Shown: piece after piece, positions 1 to 5,902 of the stretch | Position numbering within the stretch: the first letter of the stretch is position 1 | Layout: every line of letters begins with the position of its first letter | Assembly (NCBI GenBank): GCA_964413905.1 | Contig: CAYPUG010000124.1 | Location: 1 to 7,681, forward strand | Length of the DNA: 7,681 bases | Origin: CAYPUG01 sp964413905 | GTDB lineage: Bacteria; Chloroflexota; Anaerolineae; JAADDB01 | Direction: 5' to 3' | The notes under the pieces: generated by a model | Told to the model about the DNA's origin: nothing | What the model saw: the letters and a program-made list of their open reading frames with translations, nothing else | Database searches by the model: none | Translations under genes and position numbers: made by a program

Positions 1-1937
1 AGATCCCGGGCGTCTGCGATGAGTTCCTCCGTGCGTTCTTCAATGCGGAAACCGAAACGCTGTTCAAACCGCACCGCGCGCAGAATGCGGGTAGGGTCCT
101 CCACAAAGGAGAGGGAGTGGAGAACCCGGATGAGGCCTTTCTGCAGGTCCTGCTCGCCCCCATAAAAATCCAGCAGTTCGCCCCAATGATCCCCGTCTAG
201 CCGGATGGCGAGGGTGTTGATGGTGAAATCCCGCCGGTGCAGGTCCTGCTTGATGGAACTGCGCTCCACGGTGGGCAAAGCGGTGGGACGCTCGTAGAAT
301 TCAGTGCGTGCAGTGACCAGGTCGATCGTTTTCGGCAACCCTTCCCCCTGGATGACGAAGCCTTCTTTGGGCAAGATCCACTTGGCCGTGCCGAATCGCT
401 TGTGAGAGCGCACCCGTCCTCCATATTTTTTGGCCAGACGACGGGCCAGCCGGATGGCGTTGCCCTCCACCACCAGGTCCACGTCCCAATTTTTCACGCC
501 CAGAAGCAGATCGCGGACAAATCCGCCCACCGCGTAAAGGGGCATATGCAGGTCCGCGGCCTCCCGGCCGATAAGCCGCAGCAACTGGAGCAGCGCGGGC
601 GGGAGAGCGCGCTCCAACCGACGGGCGATCTCCTCCTTACGGGATGTGGGCATCTCCTGTCCCCAGAGTTTGATGAGATCGGTACGGGTGACGATGCCGA
701 TCACCCGCCCCTGTTCATCCACCACAGGAATTTGTCCCCAGCCACTCGCCATCATCACCTTTTGCAAAGTCTCGACAGAATCCTGAGGGCAGACGGTGTA
801 CCGTCCGGTGTGCATGATGCGGGTCACCGGTACGCGGGCCAACCCGTGGTTCAGAGCCCGGTCCACTTGGCGGCGGGTCACCATGCCGATAACCCGACCA
901 TCTTTATCCACCACAGGGAAGCCTTCAAAGCCGAAACGACGCATCTCCTCGTCGGCCTGGGCCACAGTGGTGGTGGGAGATAGGGTGCGCACGCTGTGGG
1001 ACATAATGTCTGCAACGGTGACGGCAGGGCGTACGTGCTCTTGGAGAAGGCGTTTGATCCGGTCGCGGACGTCTTCCAGAGTGTGCTCCCGAATGACTGC
1101 AGCCGCGGCGCGCGCGTGGCCTCCCCCCCCCAAGGCCCGAGTGATGGCCCCAACGTCAATCGCGTCGGTGGTACTCCGGGCGACCACTTGAATGCGGCCG
1201 TCCAGTTCCACCAGGAGGAACAAGGCGGCGGGTTCGTACAGTTCGCGCAGTTTATGGGCCAGGGTGGAAAGCTCATCCATAAACGCGGGAGCCCGGGCCG
1301 CGGCAATGATCACTGAATGCCCGTGAACGTCTAGAGTTTCCGCGGCCTCGGTAAGACGCAGGAAAAGGGCCTGCTGTTCCGGGCTGAGCGGATGGTGCAG
1401 GAACCGGGCCACGATGTCCAAGTTCGTTCCGGCTTCAAGAAGGAATGCCACGGCCCGTACATCTCGGGGGGTCGTGGTCCGGTACAAGAGGGAGCCCGTG
1501 TCCTCGTAGATGCCCAGAGCCAGCAAGGTGGCTTCCAAGGGCATAAGATTAATCCCCCGCTCTATGATCTGTTCCACCAAAAGAGTGGTCGCCGCACCGA
1601 CCTCATCCCCTACGAACGTCCAATGGGGAGGGAGATCCTCCCGAGGGGTGTGGTGGTCAATGACCAGGACGGGCGTGTGGGGATGGACGCCCCGAGGCGG
1701 CTGAAAGGACTGACTGTCCACGACAATCAACCGTTCTATCCGGCGCCGGGGCAGTTCCTCCGCCCGGACGAAGGGGAACGCATCCCTGTACAGGGTGAGA
1801 AAATTGCGCACATTCCGATTCACCGCGCGCGGGAGCACGGGCACAGCCTGAGGATACACTTTGTGCGCCGCGAGCAGGCTGGCCACCGCGTCGAAGTCCG
1901 CGTGTTCATGGGTGACAATTAGTTCCCCTTCAGGCAC
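1..1937 (-). CDS. DHH/DHHA1 phosphoesterase - CBS - CBS - class II tRNA nucleotidyltransferase (CCA- or A-adding), C-terminus cut by window edge
   Basis: I translated this frame by hand; it is open from a stop at about 1984 to base 1. With a GTG start at 1937 (GAGG five bases upstream) 645 residues are visible. Domains in order: DHH domain with HADFD (H12, D14, D16), DHH at 94-96, GDEVGAATT at 110-118 and GIYEDTGS at 142-149; DHHA1 domain with GGGGH at 270-274; two CBS domains at about 307-365 and 370-430; then the class II nucleotidyltransferase head with GGFVRD at 471-476, the metal-binding pair D485 and D487, RRDFTIN at 568-574 and EDPTRILRA at 613-621. Known proteins of this architecture, such as the A-adding enzyme of Aquifex, are about 820-890 residues, so roughly 200 C-terminal residues are missing. 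The head domain restores or repairs the tRNA 3' CCA end in the cytoplasm; whether it adds CCA or only A cannot be told. The DHH part suggests a nuclease or phosphodiesterase, and CBS pairs usually bind adenine nucleotides; both roles are inferred. A TTG at 1967 is an alternative start with a poorer ribosome binding site. Confidence 0.93.
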   Translation of the reverse strand, partial: MPEGELIVTHEHADFDAVASLLAAHKVYPQAVPVLPRAVNRNVRNFLTLYRDAFPFVRAEELPRRRIERLIVVDSQSFQPPRGVHPHTPVLVIDHHTPREDLPPHWTFVGDEVGAATTLLVEQIIERGINLMPLEATLLALGIYEDTGSLLYRTTTPRDVRAVAFLLEAGTNLDIVARFLHHPLSPEQQALFLRLTEAAETLDVHGHSVIIAAARAPAFMDELSTLAHKLRELYEPAALFLLVELDGRIQVVARSTTDAIDVGAITRALGGGGHARAAAAVIREHTLEDVRDRIKRLLQEHVRPAVTVADIMSHSVRTLSPTTTVAQADEEMRRFGFEGFPVVDKDGRVIGMVTRRQVDRALNHGLARVPVTRIMHTGRYTVCPQDSVETLQKVMMASGWGQIPVVDEQGRVIGIVTRTDLIKLWGQEMPTSRKEEIARRLERALPPALLQLLRLIGREAADLHMPLYAVGGFVRDLLLGVKNWDVDLVVEGNAIRLARRLAKKYGGRVRSHKRFGTAKWILPKEGFVIQGEGLPKTIDLVTARTEFYERPTALPTVERSSIKQDLHRRDFTINTLAIRLDGDHWGELLDFYGGEQDLQKGLIRVLHSLSFVEDPTRILRAVRFEQRFGFRIEERTEELIADARD

Positions 1938-1967
1938 AATCGCCTCATCGCCGTTTGACGTTTCCAA

Positions 1968-2010
1968 GTTCCCCCGCGGGTTGAATCACAAAACGCTAAG
2001 AGAGGGGAAC
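1968..2010. repeat. Short inverted repeat between the kinase and DHH-nucleotidyltransferase genes
   Basis: GTTCCCC at 1968-1974 and GGGGAAC at 2004-2010 are perfect 7-base complements separated by 29 bases, in the short gap between the two minus-strand genes. One arm lies just before the alternative TTG start at 1967, so a hairpin could mask that region. Seven bases with a long loop is weak evidence and it may be chance. Confidence 0.25.
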
Positions 2011-2012
2011 AT

Positions 2013-2498
2013 TCAGAGTTTGTATCCAATCGCGCGGAGGAAGGCCTTGCGCTCCGCGATGTCCTCATCCCCCTCAATGCCCCGGGTGGCTACCCCATCA
2101 ATGACGCCCAGAATGCCGCGCCCTTGTTCGGTCTCCGCGATAATCACTTCGAGGGGATTGGCCGTGGCCGCGAAGATGCGTACCACCTCAGGCACTTGCT
2201 TGACCCAGTTCAGGACGTTGATGGGATAGAAGCCCGGAGCGAGGGTGATGATGAATGCGTGGCCGGCCCGCAAGGCCCACGCGTTCTTCTTGGCCAGTTC
2301 GATCATCTCCTCATCTGTACCGGACCAGCGAACGAGGGCCTTTTGAGAGGATTCACAGAACGCGATGCCGAATTTAATCCCCGGCACCGCGGTGACCAGC
2401 GCTTCGTGCAAATCCTCCACTGTCTTAATGAAATGGGACTGCCCCAAGATGATGTTCACCTCCTCCGGCTTCTCGATGCGCACGATTTTCAGTTCCAT
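2013..2498 (-). CDS. Adenosine-specific kinase (Adenosine_kin / DUF355 family)
   Basis: A 161-residue protein, the full usual length of this small family found in archaea and many thermophilic bacteria. Recognised by the whole-length pattern: MELKIVRIEKPEEVNIILGQ at the N-terminus, then PGIKFGIAFCESSQ (about 39-52), RWSGTDEEM (57-65), APGFYPINVLNWVKQVPEV (87-105) and IFAATANPLEVIIAE (108-122) followed by GRGILGVIDG. Family members are soluble cytoplasmic proteins annotated as adenosine-specific kinases; the cellular role is poorly defined, and older annotations also call them adenosine monophosphate-protein transferase. The ATG at 2498 has a strong AGGAGG-type ribosome binding site six bases upstream (complement of 2505-2512), which fixes the start. 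The stop is followed after 75 bases by the start of the DHH-CBS-nucleotidyltransferase gene on the same strand, so the two probably form an operon with the kinase first. A link through adenine nucleotide or tRNA-end metabolism is possible but inferred from position only. Confidence 0.88.
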   Translation of the reverse strand: MELKIVRIEKPEEVNIILGQSHFIKTVEDLHEALVTAVPGIKFGIAFCESSQKALVRWSGTDEEMIELAKKNAWALRAGHAFIITLAPGFYPINVLNWVKQVPEVVRIFAATANPLEVIIAETEQGRGILGVIDGVATRGIEGDEDIAERKAFLRAIGYKL

Positions 2499-2543
2499 CG
2501 CTTCCCTCCTCCTCGGCTTTTATGCACTGACTCCCCTTTTCCT

Positions 2544-2657
2544 GACGGATTCATCGCGCTTTGTACGCCTGGACGTAAAGGAGGCGTAGAGATTTGCGTG
2601 ATTTTCACCGCTATACTCCTACGCTCTAACCGACCTCCTTTAATCATACCGCAAAGG
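2544..2657. repeat. Diverged intergenic repeat, copy 1
   Basis: The first 69 bases (2544-2612) align without gaps to 5114-5182 with 49 identical positions by my count, including the shared core CGTAAAGGRRGCGYAGAG and the end TTCACCGC. After a gap of ten bases in this copy, TCCTACG (2617-2623) matches 5197-5203, and weaker similarity continues to CAAAGG (2652-2657 against 5238-5243). The inverted arms are degenerate here (GCGT at 2596-2599, ACGC at 2621-2624). It fills most of the 277-base spacer between the divergent kinase and tRNA-Val genes; I see no coding region in that spacer. Confidence 0.65.
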
Positions 2658-2732
2658 GAGAGGAAAGAGAAAACAGGGCGCGTCGTCCCCGCATTCCAGG
2701 AGAAAATCAACCTTCTTCGTTTTTCCCCGAAC

Positions 2733-2761
2733 TTGCGTGATTCACGTCCCTTCCCTATAAT
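2733..2761 (+). promoter_or_regulatory. Sigma70-type promoter for tRNA-Val (and possibly thrS)
   Basis: TTGCGT at 2733-2738 and a perfect TATAAT at 2756-2761 are separated by 17 bases. Transcription would start near 2768, a few bases before the mature tRNA 5' end at 2776. The -35 box matches only the TTG part of the consensus, but the spacing and -10 box are ideal. Confidence 0.72.
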
Positions 2762-2763
2762 GG

Positions 2764-2865
2764 AAGATACACCGTGGGCGGTTAGCTCAGCTGGCTAGAG
2801 CGCCACGTTGACATCGTGGAGGTCAGAGGTTCAAGTCCTCTACCGCCCACCAGAGGATGTATCTT
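2764..2865. repeat. Inverted repeat flanking the tRNA-Val gene
   Basis: AAGATACA at 2764-2771 is the exact complement of TGTATCTT at 2858-2865, five bases outside the mature tRNA on each side. In RNA it could stack on the acceptor stem. However, if transcription starts near 2768 as the promoter suggests, only half of the left arm would be transcribed, so it may be a DNA-level feature or chance. Confidence 0.35.
2776..2852 (+). tRNA. tRNA-Val (anticodon GAC), CCA encoded
   Basis: A full cloverleaf of 77 bases can be drawn. The acceptor stem is GGGCGGT with ACCGCCC, discriminator A and an encoded CCA. The D arm is GCTC/GAGC, and the anticodon arm CCACG/CGTGG holds the loop TTGACAT, giving anticodon GAC, which reads valine codons GUC and GUU. 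The T arm is AGAGG/CCTCT with loop TTCAAGT. It lies 32 bases upstream of the thrS T-box leader on the same strand with no terminator between them. Confidence 0.97.
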
Positions 2866-2884
2866 AAGTCTTCACATTAAAGAA

Positions 2885-3148
2885 AAAGCGTTGACCGGGA
2901 CGAGTAGACGGTGGAAGGCGCCAGAGAGCGGGGGCCAGGGGCTGAGAGCCCCCGTCGTACGGAAGCCGTCGAAAACCCCCCGGGAGCGGGTGGTTGAACG
3001 TCGCATCACGATCAGTAAGCCACCCCGGGCGGCCCCGTTATCGGCCACAACGAGGGCAACGAACCCTGAAACATGGGTTCGTTGCTGAAAGTTGGGTGGA
3101 ACCGCGTGGGAACCCCCCTCGCCCCGACACGGGTGAGGGGGGTTTCTT
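2885..3148 (+). promoter_or_regulatory. T-box riboswitch (threonine), leader of thrS
   Basis: A complete T-box leader that binds uncharged tRNA-Thr and lets transcription continue into thrS. Stem I: base CCGGG (2895-2899) pairs with CCCGG (2979-2983). The specifier loop has AGTA (2903-2906) facing GAAAACC (2971-2977), closed above by GACGG (2907-2911) with CCGTC (2966-2970). The specifier codon is ACC (2975-2977), threonine, which agrees with the downstream gene. Distal Stem I carries the expected AGAGAG and GCTGAGAGC segments. Stem II: GGGTGG (2988-2993) with CCACCC (3020-3025), again with a GAA/AGTA S-turn. Stem III: perfect 11-base-pair hairpin at 3056-3085. The T-box itself, TGGAACCGCGTGGGAA, is at 3097-3112 and overlaps the 5' arm of the terminator. 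TGGA would pair with a tRNA ending in UCCA. Confidence 0.95.
3111..3148 (+). terminator. Intrinsic terminator of the thrS T-box
   Basis: AACCCCCCTCGCCC (3111-3124) pairs with GGGTGAGGGGGGTT (3131-3144) over 14 positions with one G-T wobble, followed by a short T-rich tail (TTTCTTG). Its first bases overlap the end of the T-box, so antiterminator and terminator exclude each other. Confidence 0.93.
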
Positions 3149-3237
3149 GTTGATGGATAGGGCATAGCGAACGAAAGAGCCGGCCGTCACATACACAGTT
3201 ACACATCACGTATTACGTTCTCTAGGAGGTTATTATC

Positions 3238-5052
3238 ATGGCTAAGAAGCAACGTGAGAAGAAGACGGATAAACAATCCTACGATGAGGAACTCTACCGC
3301 ATTCGCCATTCGGCCGCACATGTGATGGCTCAGGCAGTGCTGGAGATGTTTCCCGAGGGGAAGATCGCGATCGGGCCGCCCATTGAAAACGGCTTTTACT
3401 ACGACTTCGACCTGCCCAGGCCCCTCACGCCCGAGGATTTGGAAAAGATCGAAGAACGGATGCGGGAGATCATCAAGGGCAAACACCCCTTCATCCGTCG
3501 GGAAGTCACCCCCGAAGAGGCTCGCGAGCTCTTTAAGGACCAGCCTTACAAACTGGAACTCATCGAGGATATCCTCTCCCGGGGCACAGATGAGTACGGT
3601 AATCCTCTGCCCGAAGGGGAACAACCCAAACTGACCACGTATCGACACGACACGTTCGAGGACCTGTGCCGAGGTCCCCACGTGGAACACACCGGCCAGA
3701 TCCCCATCAACGCGTTCAAGTTGCTCAACGTCGCGGGCGCGTATTGGCGCGGGGACGAGAAGCGGCCCATGCTTCAACGCATCTACGGCACCGCGTGGAA
3801 AACGCCCAAAGAATTGCGCCAGTATCTCAACTGGTTGGAAGAGGTCAAGAAGCGAGATCACCGTCGCTTGGGTAAGGAACTGGACCTCTTTTCCACCCAT
3901 CCCGATGTGGGTGCGGGGCTTATTCTCTGGCATCCCAAGGGCGCGTTTATCCGACACAAGATGGAGGAATTCGCCAAAGAGGAACACTTGAAGCACGGGT
4001 ACGTATTTGTGTACACGCCTCACATCGGCAAGTCCCTCTTATGGGAACGCAGTGGTCATCTGGATTTCTACAAGGAAAACATGTACGCGCCCATGGACAT
4101 TGATGGGCAAGATTACTATGTTAAGCCCATGAACTGCCCCTTCCACATCATGATCTACAAGAGCCGCATTCGCTCTTACCGAGAATTGCCCATCCGCATG
4201 GCCGAGTGGGGGACGGTGTACCGATACGAACGTGCGGGGGTGCTCCACGGGCTCATGCGCGTGCGGGGGTTCACCCAGGACGACGCGCACATCTTCTGTC
4301 GCCCGGACCAAATGCCGGAAGAGATCGACAAGGTCTTGCAATTCACTCTGCATATCCTGCGTTCCTTCGGCTTTGAGGATTTTCAGGCCTATCTGAGCAC
4401 GAAGCCGGCAAAGGCTGTAGGCCCAGAGGAAATGTGGCGGGATGCGGAAGCCGCGTTGGAGGAAGCCCTCCAGCGCGCGGGGTTGCCCTACGAGATCGAC
4501 GAGGGCGGTGGCGCGTTTTATGGTCCCAAGATCGACCTGAAATTGAAGGACGCAATTGGCCGCACTTGGCAGTGCTCCACTATCCAGTTCGACTTCAACC
4601 TGCCGGAACGGTTTGACCTCACATACATCGGCGAGGACGGCAAGGAGCATCGCCCGTACATGATCCACCGGGCACTCATGGGGAGCATGGAACGCTTCTT
4701 CGGCGTTATGATTGAACACTATGCGGGCGCGTTCCCGGTGTGGCTGATGCCCGTGCAGGTGCGGGTCATTCCCATCGCGGATCGACACAATGACTACGCC
4801 CGACACGTGGTGAGCACTTTGCAGGCCGCGGGCATTCGGGCAGAGGGAGATTACAGTGATGACCGGATGAACGCGAAGATCCGCAAAGCCCAGCTGGAGA
4901 AGATCCCTTACATGCTGATTGTGGGGGACAAGGAGATGGAATCGGACACGGTTTCCTTGCGCACCCGCACCGGCGAAAAACAGAACAACATCCCGTTGGC
5001 CAACTTCATCGAGCGGGTTCATAAGGTTGTCGCAGAAAAGGCACTGATTTGA
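3238..5052 (+). CDS. thrS: Threonine--tRNA ligase (ThrRS), TGS-less form
   Basis: Charges tRNA-Thr with threonine in the cytoplasm; class II synthetase, 604 residues against 642 in E. coli. The missing length is the N-terminal TGS domain: the protein begins almost directly with the editing domain, whose metal/catalytic residues are intact (HSAAH, H24 and H28; CRGPH, C144 and H148), so removal of Ser-tRNA-Thr should work. The catalytic core has motif 2 around YRYERAGVLHGLMRVRGF (328-345), zinc ligands C300, H351 and H477, and motif 3 HRALMGSMERFFG (477-489). The anticodon-binding domain covers about 502-600 (VRVIPIADRH, IPYMLIVGDKE). The ATG start has AGGAGGT (3224-3230) seven bases upstream, and an in-frame TAG at 3223-3225 excludes an N-terminal extension. 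Expression is controlled by the T-box leader. infC follows after 245 bases on the same strand without an obvious terminator. Confidence 0.98.
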   Translation: MAKKQREKKTDKQSYDEELYRIRHSAAHVMAQAVLEMFPEGKIAIGPPIENGFYYDFDLPRPLTPEDLEKIEERMREIIKGKHPFIRREVTPEEARELFKDQPYKLELIEDILSRGTDEYGNPLPEGEQPKLTTYRHDTFEDLCRGPHVEHTGQIPINAFKLLNVAGAYWRGDEKRPMLQRIYGTAWKTPKELRQYLNWLEEVKKRDHRRLGKELDLFSTHPDVGAGLILWHPKGAFIRHKMEEFAKEEHLKHGYVFVYTPHIGKSLLWERSGHLDFYKENMYAPMDIDGQDYYVKPMNCPFHIMIYKSRIRSYRELPIRMAEWGTVYRYERAGVLHGLMRVRGFTQDDAHIFCRPDQMPEEIDKVLQFTLHILRSFGFEDFQAYLSTKPAKAVGPEEMWRDAEAALEEALQRAGLPYEIDEGGGAFYGPKIDLKLKDAIGRTWQCSTIQFDFNLPERFDLTYIGEDGKEHRPYMIHRALMGSMERFFGVMIEHYAGAFPVWLMPVQVRVIPIADRHNDYARHVVSTLQAAGIRAEGDYSDDRMNAKIRKAQLEKIPYMLIVGDKEMESDTVSLRTRTGEKQNNIPLANFIERVHKVVAEKALI

Positions 5053-5100
5053 CGATTTGAAGACGAATATGCTATCCTTGCGTGACCTAAAAAGGTTGTT

Positions 5101-5261
5101 GGCTGTTCTGATTGACCGACATATCGCGTTTCGTGTGCCTTAGCGTAAAGGAAGCGCAGAGGTTCGTAGGATGTTCACCGCCTTCGGCCACGGGCATCCT
5201 ACGAATTTCCCCTACATTCTTAACTAACGTGCATATACAAAGGTTTGTCGGTCAATCAGCC
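5101..5261. mobile_element. MITE-like intergenic element with terminal inverted repeats, contains repeat copy 2
   Basis: GATTGACCGACA at 5110-5121 is the exact complement of TGTCGGTCAATC at 5246-5257. The outer ends GGCTG (5101-5105) and CAGCC (5257-5261) extend the match if about five bases are inserted in the left arm. The enclosed 161 bases carry no coding frame. Bases 5114-5243 are the homologue of copy 1 at 2544-2657. GTT abuts both outer ends (5098-5100 and 5262-5264), which might be a 3-base target duplication, but this is too short to prove insertion. The element fills most of the 245-base thrS-infC spacer, which I otherwise find empty. Confidence 0.5.
5163..5205. repeat. Perfect hairpin inside the thrS-infC element
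   Basis: TTCGTAGGATG (5163-5173) and CATCCTACGAA (5195-5205) are perfect 11-base complements with a 21-base loop that contains the small nested hairpin GCC-TTC-GGC. There is no T-run after it, so it is not a typical terminator; it could stabilise RNA ends or slow the polymerase before infC. Confidence 0.75.
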
Positions 5262-5284
5262 GTTAGATTCCCAATATTCATAGC

Positions 5285-5300
5285 GAGGTAAGATAAAATC
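5285..5300 (+). promoter_or_regulatory. Ribosome binding site and AUC start codon of infC
   Basis: GAGGT at 5285-5289 is followed after eight bases by ATC at 5298-5300. An in-frame TAA at 5289-5291 closes the frame just upstream. Between it and the first conventional start, a GTG at 5361 that would remove about 21 residues including conserved IF3 sequence, there is no ATG, GTG or TTG. Confidence 0.75.
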
Positions 5301-5816
5301 GCCACCGAAAAAAAAGGCCTGCGTGTTAATCGGCAAATTCGCGCCCGGGAAGTCCGTGTCGTGGACACGGACGGGAAACAACTAGGCATTATGCCATTGC
5401 GCCAGGCCCTGGCCTTGGCGGAGGAGCGTGGCCTTGACTTGGTTGAGGTCGCGCCCAATGCAAATCCGCCGGTGTGCCGTTTGTTGGATTACGGCAAGTA
5501 CATGTATGAATTACAGAAGAAGGCCAGGGAAGCAAAGAAGGCCCAAAAACAGATTGAGGTCAAGGAAATCCGCCTGCGTCCGCGCATTGGGGAACACGAC
5601 CTTGAGTTTAAATTGCGCGACGCGCGGCGGTTTCTGAGCAAGGGCCATAAAGTCCGGTTCCGGGTCCAATTCCGGGGTCGGGAGGTGCAGCACCAAGATG
5701 TGGCTCGAAACTTGCTCGACCAAGTGGTGGAAACCTTGGAAGATGTGGGGGTCGTAGAGGTGCGTCCCAAAATGGAGGGACGCATTATGACCATGGTCAT
5801 GGCCCCGAAGAAATAG
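5298..5816 (+). CDS. infC: Translation initiation factor IF-3, non-canonical AUC start
   Basis: IF3 binds the 30S subunit, keeps it apart from the 50S and checks the start codon-initiator tRNA pairing. With the AUC start the protein has 172 residues, normal for the family (E. coli 180). The N-terminal domain begins with VNRQIRAREVRVVD (residues 10-23) and GKQLGIM; the middle has GLDLVEVAPNANPPVCRLLD, then DYGKYMYE and a lysine-rich linker. The C-terminal domain ends with FRGREVQHQ and the signature KMEGRIMTMVMAPKK. Starting at the GTG at 5361 would cut off the conserved NRQIRAREVRV strand, so I reject that start. In E. coli infC starts with AUU, which lets IF3 repress its own translation; an AUC start here suggests the same control (inference). 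An A8 run (5308-5315) in codons 4-6 should be checked for sequencing error. rpmI follows after 86 bases. Confidence 0.93.
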   Translation: MATEKKGLRVNRQIRAREVRVVDTDGKQLGIMPLRQALALAEERGLDLVEVAPNANPPVCRLLDYGKYMYELQKKAREAKKAQKQIEVKEIRLRPRIGEHDLEFKLRDARRFLSKGHKVRFRVQFRGREVQHQDVARNLLDQVVETLEDVGVVEVRPKMEGRIMTMVMAPKK

Positions 5817-5843
5817 TCGCCGTAATTTTGGGGAAATGAATAG

Positions 5844-5891
5844 GAGGGGGGGAGAGCGACTTCTCTCCTCCTCTTTCACTGCGTAAAGGGG
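5844..5891 (+). promoter_or_regulatory. Possible RNA switch in the infC-rpmI gap
   Basis: A purine arm (about 5844-5856, ending GGAGAG) pairs with a pyrimidine arm (5863-5875, starting CTCTCC) around the loop CGACTT, with a few G-T wobbles further out. The end of the pyrimidine arm, CCTCTTT at 5870-5876, can instead pair with AAAGGGG at 5885-5891, which is the rpmI ribosome binding site. The two pairings exclude each other. Whether this regulates rpmI or is just a weak terminator is not decided by sequence. Confidence 0.35.
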
Positions 5892-5902
5892 GGTAAAAGG
5901 AC

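Noticed and set aside
237..1922. Several plus-strand open frames of 60-250 codons across 237-1922, and minus-strand frames at 197-489 and 878-1306
   Set aside because: They overlap the DHH-CBS-nucleotidyltransferase gene in other frames, show no recognisable domain and have compositions typical of shadow frames in GC-rich DNA.
2124..2798. Plus-strand frame of 224 codons over the adenosine kinase gene, running into the tRNA-Val
   Set aside because: It overlaps a well-supported gene and a tRNA, and has no family resemblance.
2853..2884. A separate promoter for the thrS leader (TATCTT or CATTAA as -10 box)
   Set aside because: No -35-like sequence lies at the right distance from either.
2816..3209. 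Small open frames on both strands (2816-3088, 2872-3165, 3012-3209)
   Set aside because: The region is fully explained by the T-box leader RNA and its terminator.
3199..5022. Long antisense frames over thrS (3199-4023 and 4039-5022, 274 and 327 codons)
   Set aside because: They lie opposite an unmistakable thrS, with histidine/valine-rich shadow composition and no known motif.
5361..5816. infC starting at the GTG at 5361
   Set aside because: It would remove the conserved first strand of IF3 and has no ribosome binding site; the AUC at 5298 explains both.
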